Source: CAYVBE01 sp964448935 (GTDB lineage Bacteria > Planctomycetota > Brocadiia > SM23-32). From it: DNA of 24,489 nt. Positions within the stretch are counted from its first letter, which is position 1. Each line of letters starts with the position of its first letter. A model generated the notes under the pieces. It was not told the origin of the DNA, did not search any database, and was given only the letters and a program-made list of their open reading frames with translations. A program made the position numbers and the translations under genes. Of the stretch, positions 8,706-16,392 are shown piece after piece. The DNA is taken from the NCBI GenBank assembly GCA_964448935.1, contig CAYVBE010000041.1, forward strand, positions 1 to 24,489, in the 5' to 3' direction.

Positions 8706-10577
8706 TCACTCGCCCTCTTGCTTTGAGTCAGTATGGCCTACGAGAGCGTCTATTCGATCAGCGCCCCACCGGCGTGCAGCCCAAGCGACCAACTTCTTCC
8801 GCCTCAACTTCAGCGTCTCCGGTGTCCATTCATCGTACTGACACAGCTCGCGCGCGATGCGGAAACTCGATGTAACGTACCGGCGTTCCTGTGCGGGTTC
8901 CCCTTTCTTGTCCGAGAAGCAGTCGTTGCTGAGGCTGCTGTTATCGCCGCGGGTGCTGAGCGTCAGATTCCCCAGATCATTGGTCCATTTCTCGCGGTCG
9001 TTTTTGTGGAAGGCACTACGCCAACACCTCTTTGTAGCGTTCTGTGGAAGGACGTGCTCGATGGTGTCCGCACGCTTCTTCTGCTGGACAACGTGCCACG
9101 CGACCTCAACATCGTCGTTGCATTCGTGTGCAAGGTGGTCCTCGTACTCATAGAGGAAGTACTTCAACCCGCTCCACTCGTACCAGTCGAACTCGGGGTC
9201 AACCGCGAACGCGTCCAAAAACTGACGATGCGTGCAGTAGTCCCGTAGCACATCGCGGAACTTCTGAAGCGCTTCGTCAAAGGACAAATCTGCATGGAAC
9301 AGGTCGTAGGCGATACGGAAGAGCTTCGTCTGACCGGCATCCGAACGCCTTCCCAGCAACGTGTAGACACGGAACCCAAACGCTTCACTCAGTTGCACTA
9401 GGGTGAGGTATTTCTCCGGTTCCTCAGGAAAGCGGAGACGGACCGCCGCCAACAGAGGCAGAAAGGGGGATAGCACGTTGAGTCGTTCAAGTTTACAGCT
9501 CCACTTGCCAACGTCCTCTCGCACAGGGCCCGCGGGAAAACCGGCAAAGGCGGCTGGATGACTTGGACTGGCCGCATCGCGATAGGCCACAGAGGATTTC
9601 TTCAGTGTGGCCGCGTAATTAATGGCTGCCTCGACAAGGGCCTCGTGGGTTCCTTCGAATCTCCGAAGCCCGAAGCGTTCCTTGACTGACCTACAGCCAT
9701 CCCATTCTTTGGGATTCGGGTTGTATGCCATGAGCCAATGCATGCGAAGCAGTTGCTCTTCCCGAGAGACATCCACCAGATCTGCTTCCATCAGATTCCT
9801 GAACACCGCGCTCCAAGATTCATTGACTCGATCGGTCAGCCCTGAGTTGTCTACCGTCGTCTTCGACCCGACATAAAGAAGGTAGTTCTTCACCTTCTCG
9901 AGCTCCGAGACACGCTTTCCTCGGTCGTTCATCGTCTCAAAGATGACGCCTACCTCCGCTGCATCGCTGACTTCGTACAAACAGACAACGAGCCGGCGGG
10001 TCACCTTGTCGCACAGTTTCATTAGCCAGTCGGAAAAGGCGGGGCCCTCCTCTCTCCGCTTACGCAACAGGTACTTGGCAAAGAAGTTTTTGGCATCGGC
10101 AAGTCGTTGGTGGGAGTAGACCCTGGGACCGTCAGGGCTGGGGGGCTCGCTAAGAATGTTCTCCCTGAAGTACGCGTGACAATCCTGGTTCAGCGTGACC
10201 TTGTACAGTGGCTGGCCATCGGTTCCAGTTGTGGAGATATAGGCCTTCCGAATCCCCTCTACACTCGCAGGGGGCATACCAGCATCATCCATAGCTCGTC
10301 GTATCGTTTCCAGCAGGATAACTAGCGTCGTAAGACGTTGCTGCCCGTCGACGACATTGCAGACGACGTGGGTTTTTACTTCGTTGTCCTTGAAAGTCAG
10401 GCCCGTCTCATGAAGCACCAGGGTGCCGGTGTAATGCATCTTCTCCGGACTCAGGAGTTCGATATCCTCTATCAGGTCCCGCAGCTGCGGCTCCTCCCAC
10501 GCGTAGCCGCGTTGGTAGTCCGGAATTCTAAACAATCTGCGGCTGAAGACTTCCTCCATGGAGAACACGTTTTCCAT
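8706..10577 (-). CDS. DUF262/DUF1524 protein, GmrSD-like
   Basis: This 623-residue protein has the DUF262 N-terminus: RIPDYQRGYAWEE near residues 17-29 and the DGQQRLTT nucleotide-binding motif at 77-84. The C-terminal DUF1524 region has EHVLPQN (507-513) and NDLGNLTLS (533-541), an HNH-like metal nuclease signature. This two-domain order is that of GmrSD-type type IV restriction enzymes, in which NTP hydrolysis by DUF262 is coupled to DNA cleavage, classically of modified DNA. It follows the MNT-HEPN unit and a helicase relic, and ends four bases before the methyltransferase. A GGAG/GAGGG site precedes the ATG. It could be an independent modification-dependent nuclease riding in the operon or an effector of the same system; context does not decide. 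Confidence 0.88.
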   Translation of the reverse strand: MENVFSMEEVFSRRLFRIPDYQRGYAWEEPQLRDLIEDIELLSPEKMHYTGTLVLHETGLTFKDNEVKTHVVCNVVDGQQRLTTLVILLETIRRAMDDAGMPPASVEGIRKAYISTTGTDGQPLYKVTLNQDCHAYFRENILSEPPSPDGPRVYSHQRLADAKNFFAKYLLRKRREEGPAFSDWLMKLCDKVTRRLVVCLYEVSDAAEVGVIFETMNDRGKRVSELEKVKNYLLYVGSKTTVDNSGLTDRVNESWSAVFRNLMEADLVDVSREEQLLRMHWLMAYNPNPKEWDGCRSVKERFGLRRFEGTHEALVEAAINYAATLKKSSVAYRDAASPSHPAAFAGFPAGPVREDVGKWSCKLERLNVLSPFLPLLAAVRLRFPEEPEKYLTLVQLSEAFGFRVYTLLGRRSDAGQTKLFRIAYDLFHADLSFDEALQKFRDVLRDYCTHRQFLDAFAVDPEFDWYEWSGLKYFLYEYEDHLAHECNDDVEVAWHVVQQKKRADTIEHVLPQNATKRCWRSAFHKNDREKWTNDLGNLTLSTRGDNSSLSNDCFSDKKGEPAQERRYVTSSFRIARELCQYDEWTPETLKLRRKKLVAWAARRWGADRIDALVGHTDSKQEGE

Positions 10578-10632
10578 TTTTCCCTCTCTCCTGCTTACTG
10601 AAGAAACCTGTCGGGCTCACGTGGGGGCCTTC

Positions 10633-10752
10633 TTAAGTCTGAGATGGCTTGATTGCAGCGTTTTCCTCTATGACAACTCCGCCTTTCGCCCGCGCAATAA
10701 GCGCTCCGAACGGGTCCTGCACTCGGCCAAGCTGGGGCTGCCGTCCCTCCAT
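10633..10752 (-). pseudogene. Relic or copy of a helicase C-terminus (39 codons)
   Basis: An open frame of 39 codons starts with ATG at 10752 and ends with TAA at 10633-10635. It contains DPFGALIARAKGGVVIEE, nearly identical to DPFGALVARAKGGVVIEE at the C-terminus of the SNF2 helicase 1.1 kb upstream. PQL precedes DPFGAL in both with matching spacing. The DNA is clearly diverged, so this is not a fresh duplication. Its ATG overlaps the HEPN stop as TAATG, so it may still be translated. The likeliest reading is the 3' end left behind when the MNT-HEPN cassette entered behind a related helicase gene. Confidence 0.75.
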
Positions 10753-11159
10753 TAACTATCTCCTTTAACCTCTTTTCGAGCCCATGCCACGACCGCGTCA
10801 GCCAGCTTCACGGCTTCCCTGTACTGCTCCTCGGTCACCGGTTCGAACAAGGTCGGATAGCGTGTTATCACGGCGTAGGTGGTCAGTGTCTCTGCTGCTC
10901 GGACTCCTTCCGGAACCTCCATGCCGCTTTCTTCCAGCAGAGTCAGCAGCCGGCCAAGATCATGCACGTACGGGAACTCCACGCCGCGATGCATGAGCAC
11001 GGCTTTGATGGCCTTCTCGGCCGCCTGCTGGGCGTCGAAGCAGAGGTCCTCCAGGTAGACGCCTTCCAGGCGCACATCCTCCCGGGCGCGTTTCACGTTG
11101 CTGCCCGCACGGTTGAGCCATTCGAGCGGGTCATCCGGCTGTCGTCTCTCGGGCATCAT
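10752..11159 (-). CDS. HEPN-domain protein
   Basis: This 135-residue all-helical HEPN protein resembles PF05168, with FDAQQAAEKAIKAVL in the second helix and YVHDLGRLL after it. HEPN proteins paired with MNT nucleotidyltransferases commonly form toxin-antitoxin units, in which HEPN may be an RNase that the MNT partner inactivates by nucleotidylation. The canonical Rx4-6H active site is not evident: the nearest arrangement is R58 to H66, which is Rx7H. RNase activity is therefore uncertain, and a non-catalytic partner role is possible. It follows MNT with a 113-bp gap that holds one CACAGAG repeat arm. A second ATG directly follows the first. Its stop overlaps the start of the helicase relic. 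Confidence 0.85.
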   Translation of the reverse strand: MMPERRQPDDPLEWLNRAGSNVKRAREDVRLEGVYLEDLCFDAQQAAEKAIKAVLMHRGVEFPYVHDLGRLLTLLEESGMEVPEGVRAAETLTTYAVITRYPTLFEPVTEEQYREAVKLADAVVAWARKEVKGDS

Positions 11160-11173
11160 GCACGACCTTTCTT

Positions 11174-11204
11174 GCCACAGAGGTCACGGAGAGCACGGAG
11201 AACG
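11174..11204. repeat. CACAGAG-family arm between HEPN and MNT
   Basis: This single arm begins GCCACAGAGGTCACGGAG. About 31 bases are identical to the arm at 11659-11689 in the same orientation. No matching inverse arm is found nearby. Together the two arms bracket the MNT gene. Confidence 0.8.
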
Positions 11205-11272
11205 ACTGATTGATCTATTCGACGACAAGAACACTGCCGCATCTTTCCGGCGCAGGCGTGATCTCGTTGTTC

Positions 11273-11638
11273 TCATCCTTCGTCTGCCGTTCCCCTCTCT
11301 GTTGTCGTCCTGCCCTCGTATATTACCTCGCCCTCTCGAATGGCCGGACCGACCACGACGGCCTTGCTGTCGCGGTAGCGCTCCACGTCTTCCGGGGTCA
11401 CCACGATCACGTCCACCGCTTCACCCACGCCATGGAGGTTGGCGTAGATGCGTTGAGCCAGTTTCAACCGGTTGACGCCGGATTTGACCACGAGCAGGTC
11501 CACGTCGCTGTTACGGGTCATGTGCCCCCGCGCGGCAGAGCCGAACATGACGATGCGCTCGGGGTCGGCGACCTCGACGATCCGCCGCACGATCTCATCC
11601 AGCGCTTCCGCGTCTACGGTTCTGGTTGATTGGGCCAT
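11273..11638 (-). CDS. MNT-domain nucleotidyltransferase
   Basis: This 121-residue minimal nucleotidyltransferase has the family motif GSAARG (33-38) followed by SDVDLLVV, giving the metal-binding aspartates D45 and D47, with a third at D76 (VDVIVV). All three acidic residues are present, so it should be active. In MntA/HepT-type pairs the MNT protein transfers AMP to the HEPN partner and blocks it. The gene lies immediately upstream of HEPN, the usual order. I chose the ATG at 11638 because GAGGG lies about nine bases before it; the in-frame ATG at 11656 would place that site inside the coding sequence. It is flanked by direct repeat arms. Confidence 0.88.
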   Translation of the reverse strand: MAQSTRTVDAEALDEIVRRIVEVADPERIVMFGSAARGHMTRNSDVDLLVVKSGVNRLKLAQRIYANLHGVGEAVDVIVVTPEDVERYRDSKAVVVGPAIREGEVIYEGRTTTERGTADEG

Positions 11639-11658
11639 GCGTCTTTTCCCTCTCATTT

Positions 11659-11689
11659 GCCACAGAGGTCACGGAGAGCACGGAGAACG
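11659..11689. repeat. CACAGAG-family arm upstream of MNT
   Basis: This is a second copy of the 31-base arm found at 11174-11204, in the same orientation and ending a few bases before the MNT ribosome-binding site on the minus strand. It may form a larger, interrupted palindrome with the inverse arm at 11796-11820. Confidence 0.8.
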
Positions 11690-11795
11690 GCAAAACGACA
11701 ATACCATCCTATTGCAACGGCACCAACGCCCGTCTGGTCCCCGGCGGTAAGTGTTCCCGTGTGCGGGCCTTTCTCATCCTCTATTTGTTGTTGCC

Positions 11796-11820
11796 TCAGT
11801 GTCCTCTGTGTTCTCTGTGG
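11796..11820. repeat. Inverse CACAGAG-family arm at the helicase 3' end
   Basis: The bases GTGTCCTCTGTGTTCTCTG and the following TGG form the closing arm of the CACAGAG element. It abuts the TAG stop of the helicase gene (11821-11823). Paired with 11659-11689 it would bound a 163-bp element between helicase and MNT. Confidence 0.7.
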
Positions 11821-14800
11821 CTATTCCGTTATGTTCTCGGCTGCCCGGATCACCTCGGACTCCTCTATCACCACTCCGCCCTTCGCCCGCGCGACCAAAG
11901 CGCCGAACGGGTCCCGTACCCGGTGAAGCTGCGGCCCGGAGCTGGCACAATGATACACCACGTAGAGCCAGTAGTCATCCCGCAGGTTGCACGCCTTGGC
12001 CCATTCGTTCTCGCTCAGCTCGATCTCGCCCACTTGCGCACGGCCCTTGACCTCGATGGCAAGCCGACTGCCGTCCGGCCTCTCGGACAGCAGGTCGAAG
12101 CCGGGCCAGTCGTTCAGGTCCGCCCTGCGCGCGCCCTCGGGGACGGAGACATCATACACGGTAGCGCCGAAGGTCTTCTCGTGGCCGATGGCCACCTGCA
12201 TGGCGATCCGCTCCACCTCGGCATCGTGCCGCACCTTCTCCTCGGGCGACGTGGTGGGCACCACCAGGGCATGCGCGACGAACTCCACCCGCCCGGCGGT
12301 CACCAGCTCCGGTTCCCGCCGGACCCGTTCCAGGGCCTCCTGCCGCCGCCGAGAGAGCTCTCCCTGACGCTGCTTGACGTAGTCGAGCCGGGCGGCCGCT
12401 GCGGCATTGCCCTCCCTCGCCTTTTTGGCCAGGTCGGCCCGCGTGTTGGCGAGTTCTGCCTCCTGGTAGTCGAAACCCCGGCGTATGAAGTCTTCGCGCT
12501 CGGACAGTTTTTCCTTGAGCTCTCTGCGATGATCCTCAACCGCCGCGCGCGCCACGGACTCCGCCGTGAAGGCCCGCGCTTCCTCGCGCGACCGGGTAGC
12601 CGTTTTCGCAAACTGCCGGACGGCAATGGGCACGCCGTCGTGTCCCTTCAACATGAGCAGATGCTCGACCGGGCATTGCTGCACGGCGCCGCCTTCCTCG
12701 TGGCGCAGTCCCACCAGTCGGGACTCCAGGACCTCGGGATGCTCCAGGCCCGGGGTGTCGGGATCGCCTCCGCGCCGCACGGTTATCAGCGCCAGGTGGA
12801 AGATGTAGGGCCGGTCGGCTGTGGGATCGGTGAACGGCGCCCCGCGGAGGGCGTCCTCCTGGAACCGGCCAAGGACGAGTCCGCGGAGCCGATCGAAAAG
12901 GGGCTCTCCGGGCCGCAGCCAGATGCAGTCCTCGCGGGGCTTCGGCTTGCGCACGGTCAGTCGGTCGCGTTTCTCGGGCGAATAGTCCTCCAGCACGGAC
13001 CACAGCGGGTCCAACGCGCCCTGCGCCAGGGGACGCAGCGAGAAGGTGTCCTGGGGGTCGCCCTCCACGTCGAGGTCCAACAGCGGCGCCGCGCGCTCGA
13101 CGAATTGCCGCACGTAACCGGGTAGAAGGCGGACGTATTGCTCGTCCTTGAGCTCGTTCCGGAGGCGGCGTAACTCGGGCACGACCTCGCCGCCCTCGCC
13201 GTACACGGCCTCCCGCTCTCGCTCGACTTCCTCCACCTTGTCCCGGCTGAAGTGCCTGTCGGCATCCTGGGCCACGGTCTCCTCTTCTTCGCCGGCCGCA
13301 AGGCGGTCCATGTAGTCCTTGATGGATACGTCCTTGAGCGTGCGCCCGACGACGTCGAACACCTTGTCGGAACCCAGCTCCTTGCGGATGCGCTCCATCT
13401 TCTCCAGCAGCGTTTTGATGACCCGGCCCTCGCGGGTGTTGGCAGCGACAAGGTTGAGGATGACGACGGGGTCGTGGGGCTGGCCGTAGCGGTGGATGCG
13501 GCCCATGCGCTGTTCGAGGCGGGCGGGGTTCCAGGGGATGTCGTAGTTGACCATGAGCCAGCAGAACTGGAGGTTGATGCCCTCGCCGGCGGCATCGGTG
13601 GCAACGAGGTACTGGGCGCCGCCCTCGGAGGCGGGTTTGCGGAAGAACTCCATCTGCTCCTCGCGTTCCCGGTAGTGCATGCCGCCGTGGATGTGGGCGA
13701 TCTGGCCGGTGAAACCGATGCTCTCCAGGCGCCCGACCAGGAAGTCGAGCGTGTCGCGGTGCTCGGTGAAGATGATGAGTTTCTCGTCGCGATACTTCGG
13801 GTCCCCGAGCACCTCGCGCAGGCGTGCGAACTTGGACTCCTCGCCGCGTTCATAGACCTGCCGGGCCAGCTCCACGAGTTCGGCCACCGTGTCGCGCTCG
13901 GTGCGGAGTTCATCGGCCGTGCCGGCTATGACTACGCCGAGGGCCTTGTCCTCCTCGACCTCGTTCTGCTCGCGTCCGTCCTCGGCCTGCTCTTCGTCGG
14001 CGGTGGTACTCTCGAAGAGATCCCGCACGCGGGGCGCGTTCTTCGCCATGTTCTCCAACTGCTTCCGGGTAAGCTGCCCGGTCTCGACCTGGTCAGCGAG
14101 CCCTTTCACCTTCTCCAGGCGGCGCTCCAGGGAACGCAGCAACGCGTAGGTGGAGCTGGCAAGGCGTCGCTGGAAGATGCTGCGGGCGAAGTGGGCGGCG
14201 GAGCTGTTGAGAATGGCGGCCTTGTTGTAGCAGGTCTTCAGGTATTTTGTGGCCCGGTTGTAGAGCGCCTGCTCGCTGACCTCGCCCTGGGTGAGCTGGT
14301 AGGTGAGCGTGTCGGAGACGCGCATGGGGTAGATGGGCGAGCCGTCGAACTTGACCATCTCCTCCTTGGTGCGGCGGATCAGATGCCGGCGGCGCTTGGC
14401 CTCGGGGTAGGTGTTGAATGCCTCGATGGTGGCCAGGACTTCGGGCTCCAGCAGGCGCCAGAGGCAGTAGTAGGGGTAGTCTTTGCCCATGTGCGGCGTC
14501 GCGGTGAGCAGGAGCAGGTGCCGGGCGCCCCAGTCGAGATGCCAGCGATGGTCGCCGCGCGTTCTGGCGCCGGCGATAGCCTCGGCCAGGCGGTAGCGTT
14601 CGGTTTTGCGCACGGTGTGGTCGGGCTCACGATACGCGGAGAGTTTGTGGGCTTCATCGAAGACTACGAGGTCATAAGGTTCGACTTCCGGCTCGTGGAG
14701 GCGGGAGAACGTGCGGTCGCCGGCGAGGGTGTCCACGCTGACGATGAGGAGGTCGCTGTCCGGGCCGATGAAGGGGTTGCCGTCGCGTGCGTCCGAACCG

Positions 14801-15447
14801 CTGGCCACCTGGAACGGCAGGCTGAACAACGTGCGCATCTCGCTCTTCCAATTGCCGACCAGCCCGGCCGGGGGAACGATGAGCACTCGCCTGAGCAGAC
14901 GGCGAGCCAGCATCTGGCGGACATACAGGCCGGTCATGATGGTCTTGCCCGCACCGGCATCGTCCGCCAGCAAGAACCGAAGCCGGGTCTGCGGCAACAT
15001 ACGCTCATAGACGGCGATGCGCTGGTGCGGCAAGGGATCAACGCGGGATATCTCGCTGGCGAACGCGGGGTTGAACAGGTGGCCGTAGGTGAGACGCTCG
15101 GCCTCCGCCACGGCTCGGACGCGTTCTGCCTCCGCCGAAAAGTCGAGCAGTGGCCCCGAACCGATGGCCGTGTAACCGGAGCGGGGCTCCGCCGACCGGC
15201 CGCCGGAGAGTTCGTCCTGGAGAGCGTGTGGACCGAGGGCTTCTGCCCTCAAGAACTTCTCCCATGCAAGGGGGGAAGGTTGCGCCTGCGCATTCTCCCA
15301 GCGGTTGACCGTGGCGAAGGAAACACCGAGAAGCTCCGCCAGGCGCTCCTGGGTCAGCTCATGCTCGACACGGAGCCTGCGCACCCGGTCGGGATAATCG
15401 TCCGGTATGGTCTGCTGCCGCCCAGGTGCCAAAATATCCACCCGCAC
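11821..15447 (-). CDS. XRE-HTH / SNF2-family helicase with DUF3883 tail
   Basis: This 1208-residue SF2 helicase (COG0553 type) has an extra N-terminal XRE helix-turn-helix at about residues 23-60 (LTQERLAELLGVSFATVNRW). The motor follows: Walker A ADDAGAGKT (161-169), DEAH (264-267), LTATPH (314-319), then the second lobe with VATDAAGEGINLQF and the motif VI arginines in EQRMGRIHRYGQ. The C-terminus is DUF3883-like (GFDLLSERPDGSRLAIEVKG), a PD-(D/E)xK-related fold often attached to defence helicases. It is the first gene of the operon. The start is GTG at 15447, about 22 bases after the predicted transcription start, with no clear Shine-Dalgarno site, so near-leaderless initiation or a different start is possible. 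The helix-turn-helix may allow self-regulation or DNA site recognition (inference). Confidence 0.9.
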   Translation of the reverse strand: MRVDILAPGRQQTIPDDYPDRVRRLRVEHELTQERLAELLGVSFATVNRWENAQAQPSPLAWEKFLRAEALGPHALQDELSGGRSAEPRSGYTAIGSGPLLDFSAEAERVRAVAEAERLTYGHLFNPAFASEISRVDPLPHQRIAVYERMLPQTRLRFLLADDAGAGKTIMTGLYVRQMLARRLLRRVLIVPPAGLVGNWKSEMRTLFSLPFQVASGSDARDGNPFIGPDSDLLIVSVDTLAGDRTFSRLHEPEVEPYDLVVFDEAHKLSAYREPDHTVRKTERYRLAEAIAGARTRGDHRWHLDWGARHLLLLTATPHMGKDYPYYCLWRLLEPEVLATIEAFNTYPEAKRRRHLIRRTKEEMVKFDGSPIYPMRVSDTLTYQLTQGEVSEQALYNRATKYLKTCYNKAAILNSSAAHFARSIFQRRLASSTYALLRSLERRLEKVKGLADQVETGQLTRKQLENMAKNAPRVRDLFESTTADEEQAEDGREQNEVEEDKALGVVIAGTADELRTERDTVAELVELARQVYERGEESKFARLREVLGDPKYRDEKLIIFTEHRDTLDFLVGRLESIGFTGQIAHIHGGMHYREREEQMEFFRKPASEGGAQYLVATDAAGEGINLQFCWLMVNYDIPWNPARLEQRMGRIHRYGQPHDPVVILNLVAANTREGRVIKTLLEKMERIRKELGSDKVFDVVGRTLKDVSIKDYMDRLAAGEEEETVAQDADRHFSRDKVEEVEREREAVYGEGGEVVPELRRLRNELKDEQYVRLLPGYVRQFVERAAPLLDLDVEGDPQDTFSLRPLAQGALDPLWSVLEDYSPEKRDRLTVRKPKPREDCIWLRPGEPLFDRLRGLVLGRFQEDALRGAPFTDPTADRPYIFHLALITVRRGGDPDTPGLEHPEVLESRLVGLRHEEGGAVQQCPVEHLLMLKGHDGVPIAVRQFAKTATRSREEARAFTAESVARAAVEDHRRELKEKLSEREDFIRRGFDYQEAELANTRADLAKKAREGNAAAAARLDYVKQRQGELSRRRQEALERVRREPELVTAGRVEFVAHALVVPTTSPEEKVRHDAEVERIAMQVAIGHEKTFGATVYDVSVPEGARRADLNDWPGFDLLSERPDGSRLAIEVKGRAQVGEIELSENEWAKACNLRDDYWLYVVYHCASSGPQLHRVRDPFGALVARAKGGVVIEESEVIRAAENITE

Positions 15448-15475
15448 GAATGGCGTGGGTTATCAATACAGCCCC

Positions 15476-15504
15476 ATTAAACAGGCTTCCTTGTGGTGTG
15501 TCAA
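15476..15504 (-). promoter_or_regulatory. Sigma70-type promoter of the defence operon
   Basis: On the minus strand TTGACA (15499-15504) is followed after exactly 17 bases by TTTAAT (15476-15481). The -35 box is a perfect consensus and the -10 box matches 5 of 6. Predicted transcription starts near 15469, about 22 bases before the helicase GTG. No other promoter this good was seen inside the operon. Confidence 0.75.
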
Positions 15505-15506
15505 GG
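15489..15506. promoter_or_regulatory. Candidate operator overlapping the -35 box
   Basis: CCTTG (15489-15493) and CAAGG (15502-15506) form a 5-bp inverted repeat with an 8-base spacer covering the -35 element. XRE-type regulators bind such dyads, and the first gene downstream encodes an XRE helix-turn-helix. The arms are short, so chance is possible. Confidence 0.35.
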
Positions 15507-15705
15507 ATAGATGTAGCACTTGTTATAGGGGCGGCATCGGCAGCCTGGGTCGGCTCAGGGCGGCTCATCCCGGTTGACGGGCTAAGGGATTCCCCGGCCA
15601 CGTCACGGCGGCTCCTGCGATGGCGGAACATGCCCTGCTCGGGGTGGCGGACGGTGAGTTCGTCCTGTAGGATACAGTCAGCAATTACAGTGGAGGGTCT
15701 TGTCT

Positions 15706-16315
15706 ATGGCTGCCAAACTGAACCTGGGACTTGTGCATGCCAAACTGCTGGAACTCACGACTGGGGCGCCGGCACCCCTGCCCTTCAAGGACTCGAACAT
15801 CACTTCGCTGATCATGAACAGAAGTGAACTGCCCGAGGTTGGCGGTGTGTATGTCTTCTATTGGTGGGGTGACAACGACCTGTGGAGTGAACACGTCTTG
15901 GATCAAGAGCGGCTTTTTCTCGGCCCCAGTGGCAAGAAGGTAAAGATACGCTACACGGGGGATTGGTTAAGGCTGCCTGAGAGAATCGGAAGACGACCGG
16001 CCTTTCGATACGCCTCTGCCGTTGTATGTCGGCAAGACCACGAATCTGCAAAAACGAATCCCGCTGCATATTCGTGGAAGAACGCCAACTGTGAAGGACA
16101 ACACCACCACGTCCGACCAGTTGCGGCGTGGGCTTGAGTCGGTCTTCAAGGACAAGGTAGAAGCAGATGGGGATGGACGTCCCCTGGTGCGCGACAACGT
16201 GCGTTATCGCTTCGCGTTGCTGGATGGAGAGGAGAACGTCGTGAACCGCTTCTACCTGGAAAACCTCGCCATCGCGACGCTACTGCCGCTGTTCAACGTG
16301 GACATCGAAAGGTAG
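15706..16315 (+). pseudogene. GIY-YIG nuclease-like gene broken by a +1 frameshift
   Basis: The first frame from ATG 15706 (GGAGGG eight bases before) encodes the GIY-like segment GGVYVFYWW at residues 46-54. The next frame encodes the YIG-like LYVGKTTNLQKRI and continues to a stop at 16315, with FYLENLAIATLLPLFN near the end. Removing one base from the short A/G-rich stretch at about 15979-15986 would join them as ...LPERSEDDRPFDTPLPLYVGKT. Both halves of the catalytic core are otherwise intact, so the break is recent, a sequencing error, or a programmed slip. Intact, it would be a protein of about 200 residues and a small DNA-cutting enzyme, a plausible accessory nuclease. It lies divergently from the defence operon. 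Confidence 0.75.
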
Positions 16316-16392
16316 AGTGCAGCCTTGCTCCCCAAAGAGGGAAGCCCCAGTGGCAAAGCGTGAAAGACAATCGTCGGAAGGGAGAAAGGGAA

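Larger units (their letters stand above)
15448..15705. other. Divergent intergenic regulatory region
   Basis: These 258 bases separate the defence operon from the plus-strand accessory genes. The operon promoter and candidate operator lie at its left side. At its right side a GGAGGG site (15692-15697) serves the GIY-YIG gene. I found no convincing plus-strand -35/-10 pair; a TAGGAT at 15668-15673 lacks a partner. Confidence 0.6.

Noticed and set aside
11821..15447. Assignment of the operon to DISARM or BREX
   Set aside because: No DUF1998 or PLD gene (DISARM) and no PglZ, BrxA or BrxL (BREX) is present. The helicase and methyltransferase types fit the DUF1156/DUF499 grouping better.
13252..15480. 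Long plus-strand open frame (742 codons) opposite the helicase
   Set aside because: It is antisense to a gene with clear helicase motifs, has low-complexity composition and resembles no family. It is a by-product of GC-rich codon use.
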